Origin: Trachythela sp. YZ-2020
Taxonomy: Eukaryota; Cnidaria; Anthozoa; Malacalcyonacea; Clavulariidae
Direction of reading: 5' to 3'
DNA length: 64,000 nt
Assembly (NCBI GenBank): GCA_016169945.1
Contig: JADLSH010000155.1
Coordinates: 2,611,501 to 2,675,500 of the forward strand
This document shows, piece by piece, positions 22,701-32,656 of this stretch (positions are counted from its first letter, which is position 1; every line of letters starts with the position of its first letter). The position numbers and the translations under genes were made by a program. The notes beneath the pieces are model-generated. The model saw only the letters and a program-made list of their open reading frames with translations. It was not told the DNA's origin and ran no database searches.

Positions 22701-24008
22701 TAATCAAAAGAAGGTGTGGTTGGGAATGGGTTTTGGTTAGCTGATCGTCAACTTTGAGAATTTGTTTCAGGAACTAGTTTAAGTGCATAACTTCGAATCG
22801 CTCATGATGTTAAGAATTCAAGCTTTGTTCTGCATATCCAACAAAACCGATCGTGTGAACAGCTCTTAAGACATACTTGCAGTATAATTATTTGAATTAA
22901 GGTTGTCACAAGCAATAGCCAAATGTACAAACAAAGCGCGAAGAGTATAATGGGGATGATATATATTAAACGCTGAAATGTACTATAAATCGCCTTGTGG
23001 GACAAGTCATACAGCTCTTTAAATCAATCGATTGATATAACTAAGTTTATCTTATGCGTAGCTAGGCTTATAGAAAAGACGTACGATGAAGAACGACAGA
23101 AATGAATGACATTGACAAGAACAGAATTGACTGAAATTATAGGACTGGATGTGAAAGAAGTAACGTTTTGCACGCGTAGCATGTGCATAGGCTTTGGAGT
23201 ATTAGTTTGATTGTGAGGGTTAGATAGAACGTTGTGGGGCGGAGTTCAGAGAGGCATGCTAGAAGGGAATGCTATATCAAAATTTAGATTCTTTGAAATG
23301 CCATTCATATTGTACAATAAAATATTTACCAGCAACAAAAAAGTTAACCGAACAATGTTTATTATCTCTTACATTTGGATAGATTTAGCCCACCTATATC
23401 TGGGGGGCTTTATCCTCCCTCTGTTCCATCACCTACGGTCTAGAGTATGGAGCTATATAATGCTACTGTTGTAGGGGATCAGAGCTGGAGTATTGCACTG
23501 TGATGAAATGTCACTTCAACGAAGAATGTTTGGTTTTGTTGAATGTCCTCAGGGTTAGTTTGTTGTTAATGATCCTCCCTGTTCCGCTTCTTCGAACATG
23601 TTTCAAATGAGTGTTATTGCGATAAATAGGTCATAAATATATTCTGCCAGCTGTTTCCAGCTCTTTTCCTAGCGAAGTGCCTGCCTGACAATTACTTTAA
23701 TGCACTTCAACAGTATTGAAAAAGGAATCATACTATATTTCTATCTTTCCCTTCCGTACATATAATAATTATATAAAAATAGTATATTAATATGTTTGGG
23801 AGCCTTCGAACAAAGCCATGAAAAAATGCATTGTCCCAACGCTAAATTTCCAAAGCTGCGCATATGTCGTTCATGCTAATCTTTTACAACCTCTTACAAA
23901 ATGGCATTTACATGCACTATATATGCAAATTATAGAACAAGAGGTGATAGGGCGGCTGCAGAATAGTTATTAAACAACAAGACAACATATCTTGCGTGTA
24001 CTGTTGCT
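22701..24008. other. No recognised gene
   Basis: AT-rich, with small open frames lacking domain or splice support. It ends at the probable promoter of the secreted-peptide gene. Confidence 0.4.
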
Positions 24009-24018
24009 ATAAAGTACA
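24009..24018 (+). promoter_or_regulatory. Possible TATA box of the secreted-peptide gene
   Basis: The text CTATAAAGTA lies about 110 bases before the start codon at 24122. This is a plausible TATA element for a short 5' leader, but it is only a consensus match in AT-rich DNA. Confidence 0.3.
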
Positions 24019-24121
24019 GTACATATACACTTTAAATAATCATTTCTCAAGGAGTTCAAGGAAAACGCATTAAGATAAAACAGCGTTCATAGCTTATATT
24101 TATATCAGAGAAGGCGAAGGC

Positions 24122-25346
24122 ATGGTTTCAAAATTTGTGTTTATAAGTGTATTGCTTATTGGACTAGTAGTTACATCAGCAGAGGTAAGAAATATAAATG
24201 ATAGTTAAGAATACATATTATTTTAACCGACCAAAATGAAGATTTTTGCTTGCCCATGTTTCACACAATAATGATAAATAAATTGAGTTAATATATTTCA
24301 ATATACACTTGACTTCCATGGAAAACAGGTGATGCGTTAGAGTTCCGTTGTCAAATAAGTTATGTAAAGAAGCACAGACAAATTTGATGAAATTATAAAC
24401 AATTTACTATTTATTGTAATTATACATCGATATACGGTACCAATTCAACTTCCGAATCCTGGTAGGAAAATTTCCACGTTATTCTGCGCCTATTTACAGC
24501 AACATAATTATATGATGATGCAATTGAGGAGTTAAGTTAATTTAACATCACTATACGCTTTCAATACTCCCCAGCTGTTAGTACGTGTAGAAGTTAAAAA
24601 CCGAAGAACGATGATTTATTAATCATCCGGGTCTTTGGATAATTCTATAAACATGCGATTTAAAAAAATTCCTCGGAGCCGAATTTTTTTTATTGCAAAA
24701 AACCGTTTTTTTGAGATTTAAAAAAATTCGGCTCCGAGGAATTTTTTTAAAATCGCATATTTCAATACTTTGTACTTTAGGTGCTCGTGTGCAAAAATTA
24801 AAAAAGCTTTACCGAAGGAAAATCCAAAAAATTAAGAAAGAAGATAAAAATACGACAATCTCTAAATCGCGTTGTTACCATGGCAACGTAAATATTTAGA
24901 AATTTTTTTGTTCTTCTTAATCCGCAATATTGTGGCAATCTGATAGCCAAGTCTCGTGACCATACCTTTCAAAATGAGCAAATAATGGACCTTAGAGCAC
25001 ATTTGCGTGCTACAGAATTAAAACTGTAGGGAGCCTCCTTAAGAAGACTATTTTTCTGCATTACAGTCTGTGATACGCTATATGATATTTCCCAAATGTT
25101 TACCTTTGCTCAATATGCTTTGTTTAGTTTCCTCGATTCGCTGTAAAGAAATGCAGCCCGTCTGGAGGATTGTGTTGTAGCGCAACTTTAGAATATGGCA
25201 AGTCCAAACATTCATGCACAGTTAATTTGTACTTATCAACATTCATACGACGAGATTGTGCCCAATCATTGCAACATATACGACTAGAAAGGATGATTTA
25301 TATATATTTAAACAAAATAGATATCTACTGTATTCATATATTTTGA
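24122..25346 (+). CDS. Small secreted cysteine-containing peptide, two exons
   Basis: Exon 1 (24122-24184, 21 codons) begins in a good start context (GAAGGCATGG) and encodes a textbook signal peptide: MVSKF, then a hydrophobic core VFISVLLIGLVV, then TSA just before the junction. The donor is GAG|GTAAGA. Exon 2 (25128-25346) follows TTTGTTTAG|TTT in phase 0 and stays open for 72 codons to TGA. The mature part has six cysteines in the order C, CC, C, C, C, beginning VKKCSPSGGLCC, and is rich in Lys and Arg. The predicted precursor is 93 residues. The family was not recognised. Six cysteines in a short secreted chain fit many roles (antimicrobial peptide, protease inhibitor, neuropeptide-like or venom-type peptide), and none can be chosen from sequence. 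The last 20 residues are AT-rich and could be an over-read exon. Exon 1 is firmer than exon 2. Confidence 0.5.
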
Positions 25347-26031
25347 ACATTTATCGTCAAAAAATGTCGTCATGTCAACATGCTGTTGTTCCCACAAAGA
25401 ACAATTAGGCATGCTAGTAAAAAATGCAATGCTTTTAGAAGTACATTACTTATAATCTGGGTTTCTTTCTATATATTAGCCTGTGTAGTAAAAACTGGTA
25501 TTACTAACGAACTACTTTTAATATAATATTTAGAGCTCGACTACGAACGTTTTATCATGTTTAATATGCGAGGGCGTAGCCCGAGCATTTCAGGTATGAT
25601 AAAACGCAAATAGTGCTTTGAATAGCTTCAAACACGTAAAAAAAACTAAACAAAGATTAACATTTATGAGCATTATTTTCTATTGTTCAAGTTGGGTTCG
25701 CTGCGCAACAATATACTTATTAAACGTAAATGAAATACATTCATCCTGCAAATTGTCGCCTCGTGCATAGCGGCCTATACGCTTGATTACGCAGTTCACT
25801 GGCGTCAGGCTATGCTCGTTGACGCTTAATTTATGTTTTTCCCTTTCGAAGGGCAGCACATTAAGGCCAACTATAAATCGACAAACAAGTTCAACCTGCA
25901 GTGTAAAAGTATACGTTCTTTCTGTTTAGCCTTTTATCTATGCATGCTGTTGGCTATTGTTGTTACGCATTGCACTTGCTAGTTCTTTAATGAGTGCAAA
26001 CTAATTAGGGCACATATGTCCTAATTTTTGT
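25347..26031. other. No gene; one foldback at 25548-25606
   Basis: Non-coding AT-rich sequence except for a 59-base imperfect palindrome with arms CGTTTTATCAT and ATGATAAAACG around a GC-rich centre (GCGAGGGCGTAGCCCG), similar in build to the foldback at 1236-1334. Confidence 0.5.
25548..25606. repeat. 59-bp foldback
   Basis: Imperfect palindrome with CGTTTTATCAT at the left and ATGATAAAACG at the right. The GC-rich loop contains GGGC..GCCC. Confidence 0.7.
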
Positions 26032-26057
26032 GCAGGTTCATATCTTTGGTTCAGTGC

Positions 26058-27111
26058 TAGACTGAACCCAGTCCCTCCTGCGAAAAACGCGCGGGAAAAT
26101 GAGAAGGAGGGACTGTGGACAGGACTAACGAAGTTGAATTTCCCACACAGTCATGAAGCTCCGCCCCCAATAAAACAATTTGTGTTTGTTTACGGCACAT
26201 TTACTTTCATACCAACAGTATACACACAGGCGGCATAAATAATATTAAATATCAATGTTTACACGGAAACCAATATACAGTAAACGTTTAATATATAAGT
26301 AAAAGTTTATACTCATCAGTTAGCTGGTGATGATATACAAAATGAGGGCAATATTTTTAATAGTTTTTAAACTATTGCGTGTTCAGTACACCATAACCAA
26401 AGTAATCACATTCTCACCAAGTGTCCACAGTGTGGCATTCGTCAACGACTACCAGGGAAAGACGTTGATATAACTGGGCGGAGTCACGATCTTTCAAAAT
26501 ACAAATGAATTCTTCGTTCAAGAACTCTTCAGCTGATCCAATTATAGTAGACGTGTTTGCGTTTAGATTATAAATATCATCTTTTATCCTTTTATCTAAA
26601 ACTTGCGACAAGGCAATGGCAGACAACCCAAATTTGCTGAGTTCCTTCACTTGGTATTCTACAACGCTTTTCAGTGGAGAAATAATCAAAATACATGGTA
26701 CTGTCTCTTCGATCTTGAATTTAGTCAAATGATACAGCTGGAAAATCAAGCTTTTCCCGAAACCTGTAGGCAGAATACAGACAACGTCTTTCCCCTGCAG
26801 TAAAGAAACGATCGCCAATCTTTGCTGGTCTTTAAGACGTTTGATAAATGGCAAACTTTTAACACATTTGTTCAAAGAAGCGTTGAAATCCATCTTGAAT
26901 TATTATTTACATGCAATATTGCAATTTATTACTCCTTGCTTTGAATTAATTGTTCAAATGCGTAATTGATACATACGTCAATCAAGCGTTTTAGCCAATG
27001 GGAATTTTCCGTGTCTCAGGACACGGGAAATTCAACTTCGTTAGTCCTGTCCACAGTCCCTCCTTCTCATTTTCCCTCGCGTTTTTCGCAGGAGGGACTG
27101 GGTTCAGTCTA
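26058..27111. mobile_element. 1,054-bp element with 87-bp terminal inverted repeats and 9-bp target duplication, carrying a RecQ-like exon
   Basis: Left TIR 26058-26144 and right TIR 27025-27111 differ at one position and begin TAGACTGAACCCAGTCCCTC. GTTCAGTGC flanks both sides (26049-26057 and 27112-27120) and occurs once at the matching site in copy 2 (GGTTCAGTGCATGC near 35885), which proves the insertion and the 9-base duplication. The interior holds a minus-strand helicase exon with a splice donor. The missing downstream exons show it is an internally deleted or gene-capturing non-autonomous copy. A 9-base duplication is frequent in MULE-type elements, but the superfamily is not settled. 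Confidence 0.9.
26418..26893 (-). CDS. RecQ-like helicase N-terminal exon (partial)
   Basis: A 158-residue exon begins at ATG (26893) and encodes the first half of a superfamily 2 DEAD/DEAH-type helicase of RecQ kind: a Q-motif-like RLKDQQRLAI, Walker A motif I as PTGFGKSLIFQ (about residues 41-51), motif Ia around ISPLKSVVEYQ, and motif II as DECH near the end. The frame closes with HTVDTW at a splice donor (TG|GTGAGA on the minus strand), exactly where RecQ proteins continue with W-G-x-D-F. The remaining helicase domain, RQC and HRDC regions are absent: no compatible exon lies between here and the element end at 26058. A full RecQ needs 400 residues or more, so this copy cannot make an active helicase. 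It sits entirely within the TIR element. Confidence 0.85.
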
Positions 27112-28062
27112 GTTCAGTGCATGCTATGTAGATGACAATACCACCGTTCGATTCAGCGTTTTACGATCTCTTTAGAGAAGTAAATTGTGTTTGTTTACAA
27201 CGCTATGTGGCCGATTTAGCCCCCTTCAAACACCTCTGAAGTTTTGTTTTATTTACAAATTAACAATAATACAAACTAATTAAATATTCATTTCGCTTTC
27301 CTACCTTTTGGTTTACACGCTAAAAACTCGTAAATACCACCATTCGACGGGGATTTGCAATTTTTATTGCCATACGATATAATCTAGCCCTTTTACGGCA
27401 ATTCTCGTGAAAATGATGCATTTGTTGCGAAACCCGGTATTGTCGCCTTTGTCGGCGCACGCTCGGGTCGCTCGGACAACTTCGGAAAGCTAAATGTCCG
27501 TGACCTTGCACCCTATCGCTTCGAAAGTACCGGCAATCGATTCCTCGTGATGTCATTGCCTAGATGGCGGATTTTCATTGGTTTATTGCAAGCAACACTG
27601 ACCTTATATGGCATTTCGAAATTTTTTACGCGCGCGGGAATCAAATTTCAACGATCTCGGCATTTTGTATGCGACATTCAAAAAATAAAAAAAAATAGTT
27701 CTACTTCTTCAAATGCAATGAAACTTTCCAATAATATTCCTTTTTATATGAGCTACAACTTGTGTTGTAACACTTGCTCGAAAATAATAAATCTTGCTCT
27801 GACAATTCCGATTTATTTCAACAATAATTGAATTTTTTTTATATAATTTATGACATGTATGCAAATTAATGTATGCAAATTAATTTGGATACGTAATATG
27901 AACCGGGACAAACCAGATATTCTTAAAAAGAGGAATTCACAAGCTATCGAATGACGCGTGTCCTGTTGCCATAGAGTAAATACGTCTGGAGATATTTACA
28001 TTTGAAACAACTGATCGTAAATACCGTGCGTCCCAGTACAACGATCAGACTAGTCCCTAGTC

Positions 28063-28135
28063 CTCTATACGAGCGTTCTATATTCCGTGACGTCCCCGAA
28101 TGAAATGCGCGCTAGAGGACTAGCACAAAATGTTT
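28063..28135. repeat. Inverted repeat around CTAGTCCTCT / AGAGGACTAG
   Basis: Short inverted repeat just upstream of the two-exon gene at 28142, with about 50 bases between the arms. It may be an element end or part of a promoter. Confidence 0.5.
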
Positions 28136-28141
28136 TCCAAT

Positions 28142-29597
28142 ATGGCGGAATCGTCAGAATTTGTAAACATGGAGGGATATGCCGAATATCTACAAATCAA
28201 TGTAAGTATTTAAGGATATTATTTCCATACAATATAGATAAAACATGAAGTCAAAGGAATTATAATAATTTATTTCAAGAATGACAAAAATTGAGGGCAA
28301 CTATTTAGTGTTAAACACCCAAACAGCACGATCTGTTTATATACTTGACATAATTGTCACTTGTCATAGTACATTAGCAAAGTTTACAGTACGTTATGCG
28401 TTTGTACAATTTTGCATTGTCACTGTATATATATACATACTTTATAGATTACTTTTGTTTCAAAGTGTTTTATTTCATGAGATGTTGAAGACCTGAAGAG
28501 CAAATATTATAGTATAGGTTGGCTTACCTCAAAGACAAAATCTAAAAGGCTTAGTTAGGGTGCACCCATCAGGACAATCTTGCCAACTCACAAAATATAT
28601 GATGCTTTGGGTGGAGAGGAGGGGAGTGCTTAAACGAGAGTCACATATTGTCACACAAGCAGGAGGAAGTATCACATGCAGTGTAATGTGACAGACGCAC
28701 TGAAATAGAGCAAGACAACGTTTATGCAAATCCATATTCTATTTGAAAACTATATATTGTGTAAGATTAATAATAATTATTAATCTTATTGAACGAGATG
28801 CCAAGAAAAATCTTGATATTTACCCATACACCATATACTGGCATCACTCCCATCTTATATACCGAACTTGCGGTTAATAGCTCAGCAACTGGACTCTGTA
28901 GCTCAGTTGGTTAGAGCGCTGCACCAGAATCGCAGGGCTGCAGGTTCAATTCCTGCCAGAGGGCCTAAGTTGCATTTTTCGCAACTTCTCCTGGCTACGT
29001 CTAAAAATGTATATAAATTTCTGTTCGAGTATTCCATCCACTAACACCTTCTACTATATATTATGTACCTTGATATTTCTAGAGAACACTAAAGTCAACA
29101 AACACTTGAATGAGAAACTTGTAAATCTAGGTATAGGAATGTACTGTGACAGAAGTAAAAAGAAATAAGGGACTAAAGGTTGTTCCAGCACACACTCTCA
29201 AATTACTAATTATTTATATCATTGTGAGGGTGGGGAGGTAGGCTGAGAGACACATAATTTTGGAGTGAGTGTAATGATAGCTGTCACAAGGGGAGTAGGG
29301 GTGGCAAAAATCACCAAAGAGCATCACATATTCTCTGGAAGACCCCCTTTTCATAAAAAGATATGCATTCATGTGAGGCTAAAAGTTAATTATTGTAATA
29401 ACAATACCCCAAGTGTATTTGTTCTGATGAATTTGTTATTTAAAATCTGAAATATTCTTATAATTAATTATTTGATGCAGGTTGATGGTAAAGTGTACAA
29501 GGCCATTTTTCGGATAGTACTGTTGAAGCTAAAGAGAAAACCATCACCAAGTTGCATACATATTGGCCCTGATGTTGATGAAAAAATGAAAAACTAA
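28142..29597 (+). CDS. Small two-exon gene of unknown function
   Basis: Exon 1 (28142-28201) encodes MAESSEFVNMEGYAEYLQIN and ends at a strong donor AAT|GTAAGT. Exon 2 (29481-29597) follows GATGCAG|GTT in phase 0 and encodes VDGKVYKAIFRIVLLKLKRK, then 18 more residues to a stop. The 58-residue product is acidic at the start and basic in the middle, with no signal peptide or membrane segment. The reading ILQ-type junction YLQIN-VDGKVYKA looks natural. Not recognised. The early stop may be a mutation, because LAEFIMNG-like text follows within 100 bases. It may be the first gene of a transposon, since it follows the copy-1 repeat directly. The intron contains a SINE. Confidence 0.4.
28880..29020 (+). 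repeat. tRNA-derived SINE
   Basis: A tRNA-like head lies at 28892-28964: A box TAGCTCAGTTGG (28899-28910), D stem GCTC/GAGC, B box GGTTCAATTCC (28943-28953), T stem GCAGG/CCTGC and acceptor CTCTG/CAGAG. It is not an intact tRNA: the outer acceptor pairs fail, the anticodon loop lacks T33, and the anticodon stem has a mismatch. A tail with hairpin AGTTGC/GCAACT and CTCCTGGC follows (28968-28996), which indicates a SINE rather than a tRNA gene. It lies in the intron of the two-exon gene. Confidence 0.7.
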
Positions 29598-31279
29598 GCA
29601 ATTTTCTAGTGGCATGTACCTGTATTAACAAATACCTGTTAAAGCTGAAGAATTTGGCAGAGTTTATAATGAATGGAAGACAGGAGATAATAAATATGAG
29701 ATTGACAACCTGTCATGGAGAAAGTCTTTGGACATGTTACATGTACAAAAAATAATAAAATATAATATGTGTTTTCCTTGGAGAGTAATAGAAGATGTAT
29801 CGAGGCTCATTACTGCTTAATAACAATTGAATAATAATAATAAATTTAATGATGTTATTATAATTACACTGTTTATATTTATTAAGTTTAACCAGTGTGT
29901 TAAATGTTAATCCCTAATTTTACCCTATTATTGTTCATTTAATTGTGCCAAATTTGGTGCTTCAATTCATTTACTAATACAAATTAAATGCTGCCCCTTG
30001 TGAATGTTCTAGCAAGTAGCATTTACGGATAAATAAATGAACACTGATCGGAATTCAAACAAGCTGTTATAGATGGTGACTGCTGTACTTGTTTCAAATC
30101 ACAAATGTGAGACTACATTGACTGCTGTTCTTGATTTCCAGCAAGAACTGCTTATGCAATAATTATGTATTCAATTTTGTACGTCTGTGGCTTGCTTAAG
30201 CTCTCTATAATATTTTATGTATGACACTTTCACTAAATTTTTCCAATATGGTCTTGTTTAGTTCTATTTCCTTCACAATTGACCCTGTTTGTGCCTGCAT
30301 GCTATCATTGCCTCTTCTATTGTACACCCATTCTGTATTTGGAAAATTTCTTTCACGGGTGAAGCACTTCCTAAAATCTAAATATCAAACAAAATGGAAA
30401 TTATTGTTTTGCAAGTACACAACAATAGGTTGCATAACATACTCCACTTTTATCAGGATCATACTCGCAGCTGGAGCTCTCACCTTCAGTCCTTCACGGG
30501 ATTACTTGTTTTCAAACTAAATTTCGCCTTACTTAAATGGTCTTTCGGATGCTTGAGTTCTGTCTACCACTCTTTCTATTCAATATTAACCACAAAATGT
30601 AGGAAAATTTTCAAACTTGTCGCAATAAGTTATGAAATTTGATACAAATCTATCAACATTTTAATTCTCGCTCATTGGAGTTTCCGCCATTTTGTCAGCA
30701 TGAAGCCACTGATCTCAATACAACGAGTGGGGACATATTGTCCCCACTTCTGCAAACTTTGAACATTTTGTTCTAGGCCTCTAAACAGCAGCCTGCATAT
30801 TAATGAGAACGCTTAGAGGCCTAGGATCTAGGCTGTACAACGATAAAGAGTTAAGAGGACGCCGTTTAAGTGCTGTTTGCAGAACTTGCGTATTTTTATT
30901 CAATTTATTCATGCATAATTATGCAATCAAGATCAAATTTTTATCAAAATTTTATCGATTGGTCCATGGGCTACCCCGTTATTGGCTTCACAAATTGTCG
31001 TATTTAAATGTTTTATATCTTTTCAGTTATCGTGCGTACACACAAACAGACAAACACACACATTCGCAAAACTTTCTTTGATACACGCTGTATATCTATA
31101 GCTTTTAGGGAAAGTTGTTTAGTGCAAATCTATTTAATGCTATTGCATGTGAATTTAGCCGAAACGTTTCTACATTGGCTCACCGTTTTAATCGAAGCTC
31201 CTTGCTTCTGAAACGTTGTAGATTTATTTTAAAAGAGTAAGAAAATCTTAAATGAATGATTTTAAATATATTTTAACAG
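29598..31279. other. No supported gene
   Basis: AT-rich, with open frames up to about 100 codons that have no recognisable domain or splice context. The first exon of the gene at 31280 could lie here, but no ATG exon ending in phase 1 with a good donor could be chosen. Confidence 0.4.
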
Positions 31280-32656
31280 ATACGCACGCTGCTTGCTTCC
31301 AATGTAATCATACGAGTAGAAAGATAAATGGAACAAAATGCGAACGTCTTGCAAACAAGGAAGAAAATGGTGCAGACTTTTTTATAACAGAAATATGCAA
31401 CAACTTTTGGTATAATTACAATGCGTGGTTGATTCCTGAAGTAGAGATATGCGATTTTCTTGGAAATAAAATGGAATTTCAAACATTTTTCGATAATTTG
31501 GGTAGGTTCAAGTTTCTCTTTTCCCCGATTCATTTTTTTCTTAACCTATTTGTAGCTAGGATTAAGAAAAATTATTGCTGAGTTGCAAATTAAAGCATAA
31601 ACAACTTTAGTAAGTTTGGTTTTAACATTTTGTAGAAAAATGGACATGGAAAATGAAAGTCCATAACTTTCTAAAGGATATTGAAGACAGCAAATTCAGT
31701 GAAAGGGTAAAAAACATTTCTAGCTCTCTCCTAATAAATCTTCATTCTAGTGTGTTAGTAAAAATTACTCTAATAAAATGAATGATTGTTTCATAAAGAT
31801 TTTAGAAAAAGGCCCAGAAGTGTCTTACCATTCAAAAAGGCTAAACGAGTTATTAAATCAGGAAGAAAGTTTGTCAATAGTCAAGGTATATCTTTGAATT
31901 AGCCTACTCATATTAATAACGAGTATCTTCAGTGTGTCAATAAATCAGACCACAGACTTGTAACTTTGTATATTAATATAAAGTATAACTGCATCATCCA
32001 GATTAATTATGTTGCAAATAATTAATTTCCGGCATTAGTTTTGAAAAGATGCCAAAGTTGTGCTGTCAAGCTCGTATTACTCATGCATGCGTGCGTACAC
32101 ATGCAATTTGAATTGACACGTATTCAATATCCCTATAAATTCATTAATAATTAATCAGCTACGAACGAATAACAGTGTTGTATTGAGGTGGCATGTGGAT
32201 CCATGTAAATCGTATGCCATGCATATACTGATCGGAAGCGTCTGTTGAAAAGAGAGGCGAATACGGAATAAATTCGGCCATAAAAATACTGTAGCTTCTC
32301 GTATTTTAACTGTACTACTTAAAATCTTGTCACATAGCTAACTAATATATCCATGCAATCTTATATATAATTAATATTGCTATATTTTAATGAAATCATT
32401 TACATTTTAAAGCTGATGAATGATAAACTTTATATTTCATACGTCTTAAAGTCATAATCATATTGATTTGAAATATAAAAGATTAAATACCAAGTAAAGT
32501 GCACTTATATAAAGTCCACCAAATTGCTCCAACATGCATCTAATTCTTCACGCTGCATCTCACATTCAGTTTCTTTTGAAGGAGTTCATCAGTAAAATAT
32601 TGGATAAGTTTTCATGGTACTTTCTTGTGTCATTACCACAACAAAATTGGACAAAG
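31280..32656 (+). CDS. Four phase-compatible exons of an unrecognised gene (partial)
   Basis: Exons 31280-31501, 31636-31706, 31799-31885 and 32570-32656 are bounded by TTTTAACAG, TTTTGTAG, TTTCATAAAG and CACATTCAG acceptors and GTAGGT, GTAAAA, GTATAT and GTAAAT donors. Phases fit at each join (1, 0, 0), giving about 155 open codons. The first exon contains a cysteine pair CFQC, an N-glycosylation-like NHT and GTKCERL, and two further Cys. Later exons are charged and probably helical (FLKDIEDSKFSERILEKG; RLNELLNQEESL; KEFISKILDKFSWYF). No family was recognised. The start and the end of the gene were not found. The chance of four consecutive compatible exons by accident is modest but not negligible in short frames. 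Confidence 0.45.

Larger units (their letters stand above)
26032..28017 (+). repeat. 0.9-kb dispersed unit, copy 1 (split by the RecQ-carrying element)
   Basis: Starts GCAGGTTCATATCTTTGGTT and ends GAAACAACTGAT. Copy 2 is at 35866-40050 in the same orientation. Shared landmarks include CGTTCGATTCAGC, TTAGAGAAGTAAATTGTG, TCATTTCGCTTTCCTACC, AATCTAGCCCTTTTACGG, AGTACCGGCAATCGATTC and TATCGAATGACGCGTGTCC. No intact protein is shared; weakly conserved minus-strand frames (HFHENCRKRA) occur in both. The origin is unknown: no terminal repeats were found, so it may be an internal part or a solo terminal repeat of a larger element. Confidence 0.9.

Noticed and set aside
22664..22705. tRNA gene on the minus strand
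   Set aside because: Only a B-box-like GGGTTCAAATCC is present; no A box, no acceptor stem.
27320..27556. Conserved minus-strand frame in the dispersed unit
   Set aside because: Partly shared with copy 2, but frameshifted between copies and without recognisable domain; similarity reflects repeat identity, not coding constraint.
28892..28964. Functional tRNA gene
   Set aside because: Outer acceptor pairs fail, position 33 is not T and the anticodon stem is mismatched; the tail marks a SINE.
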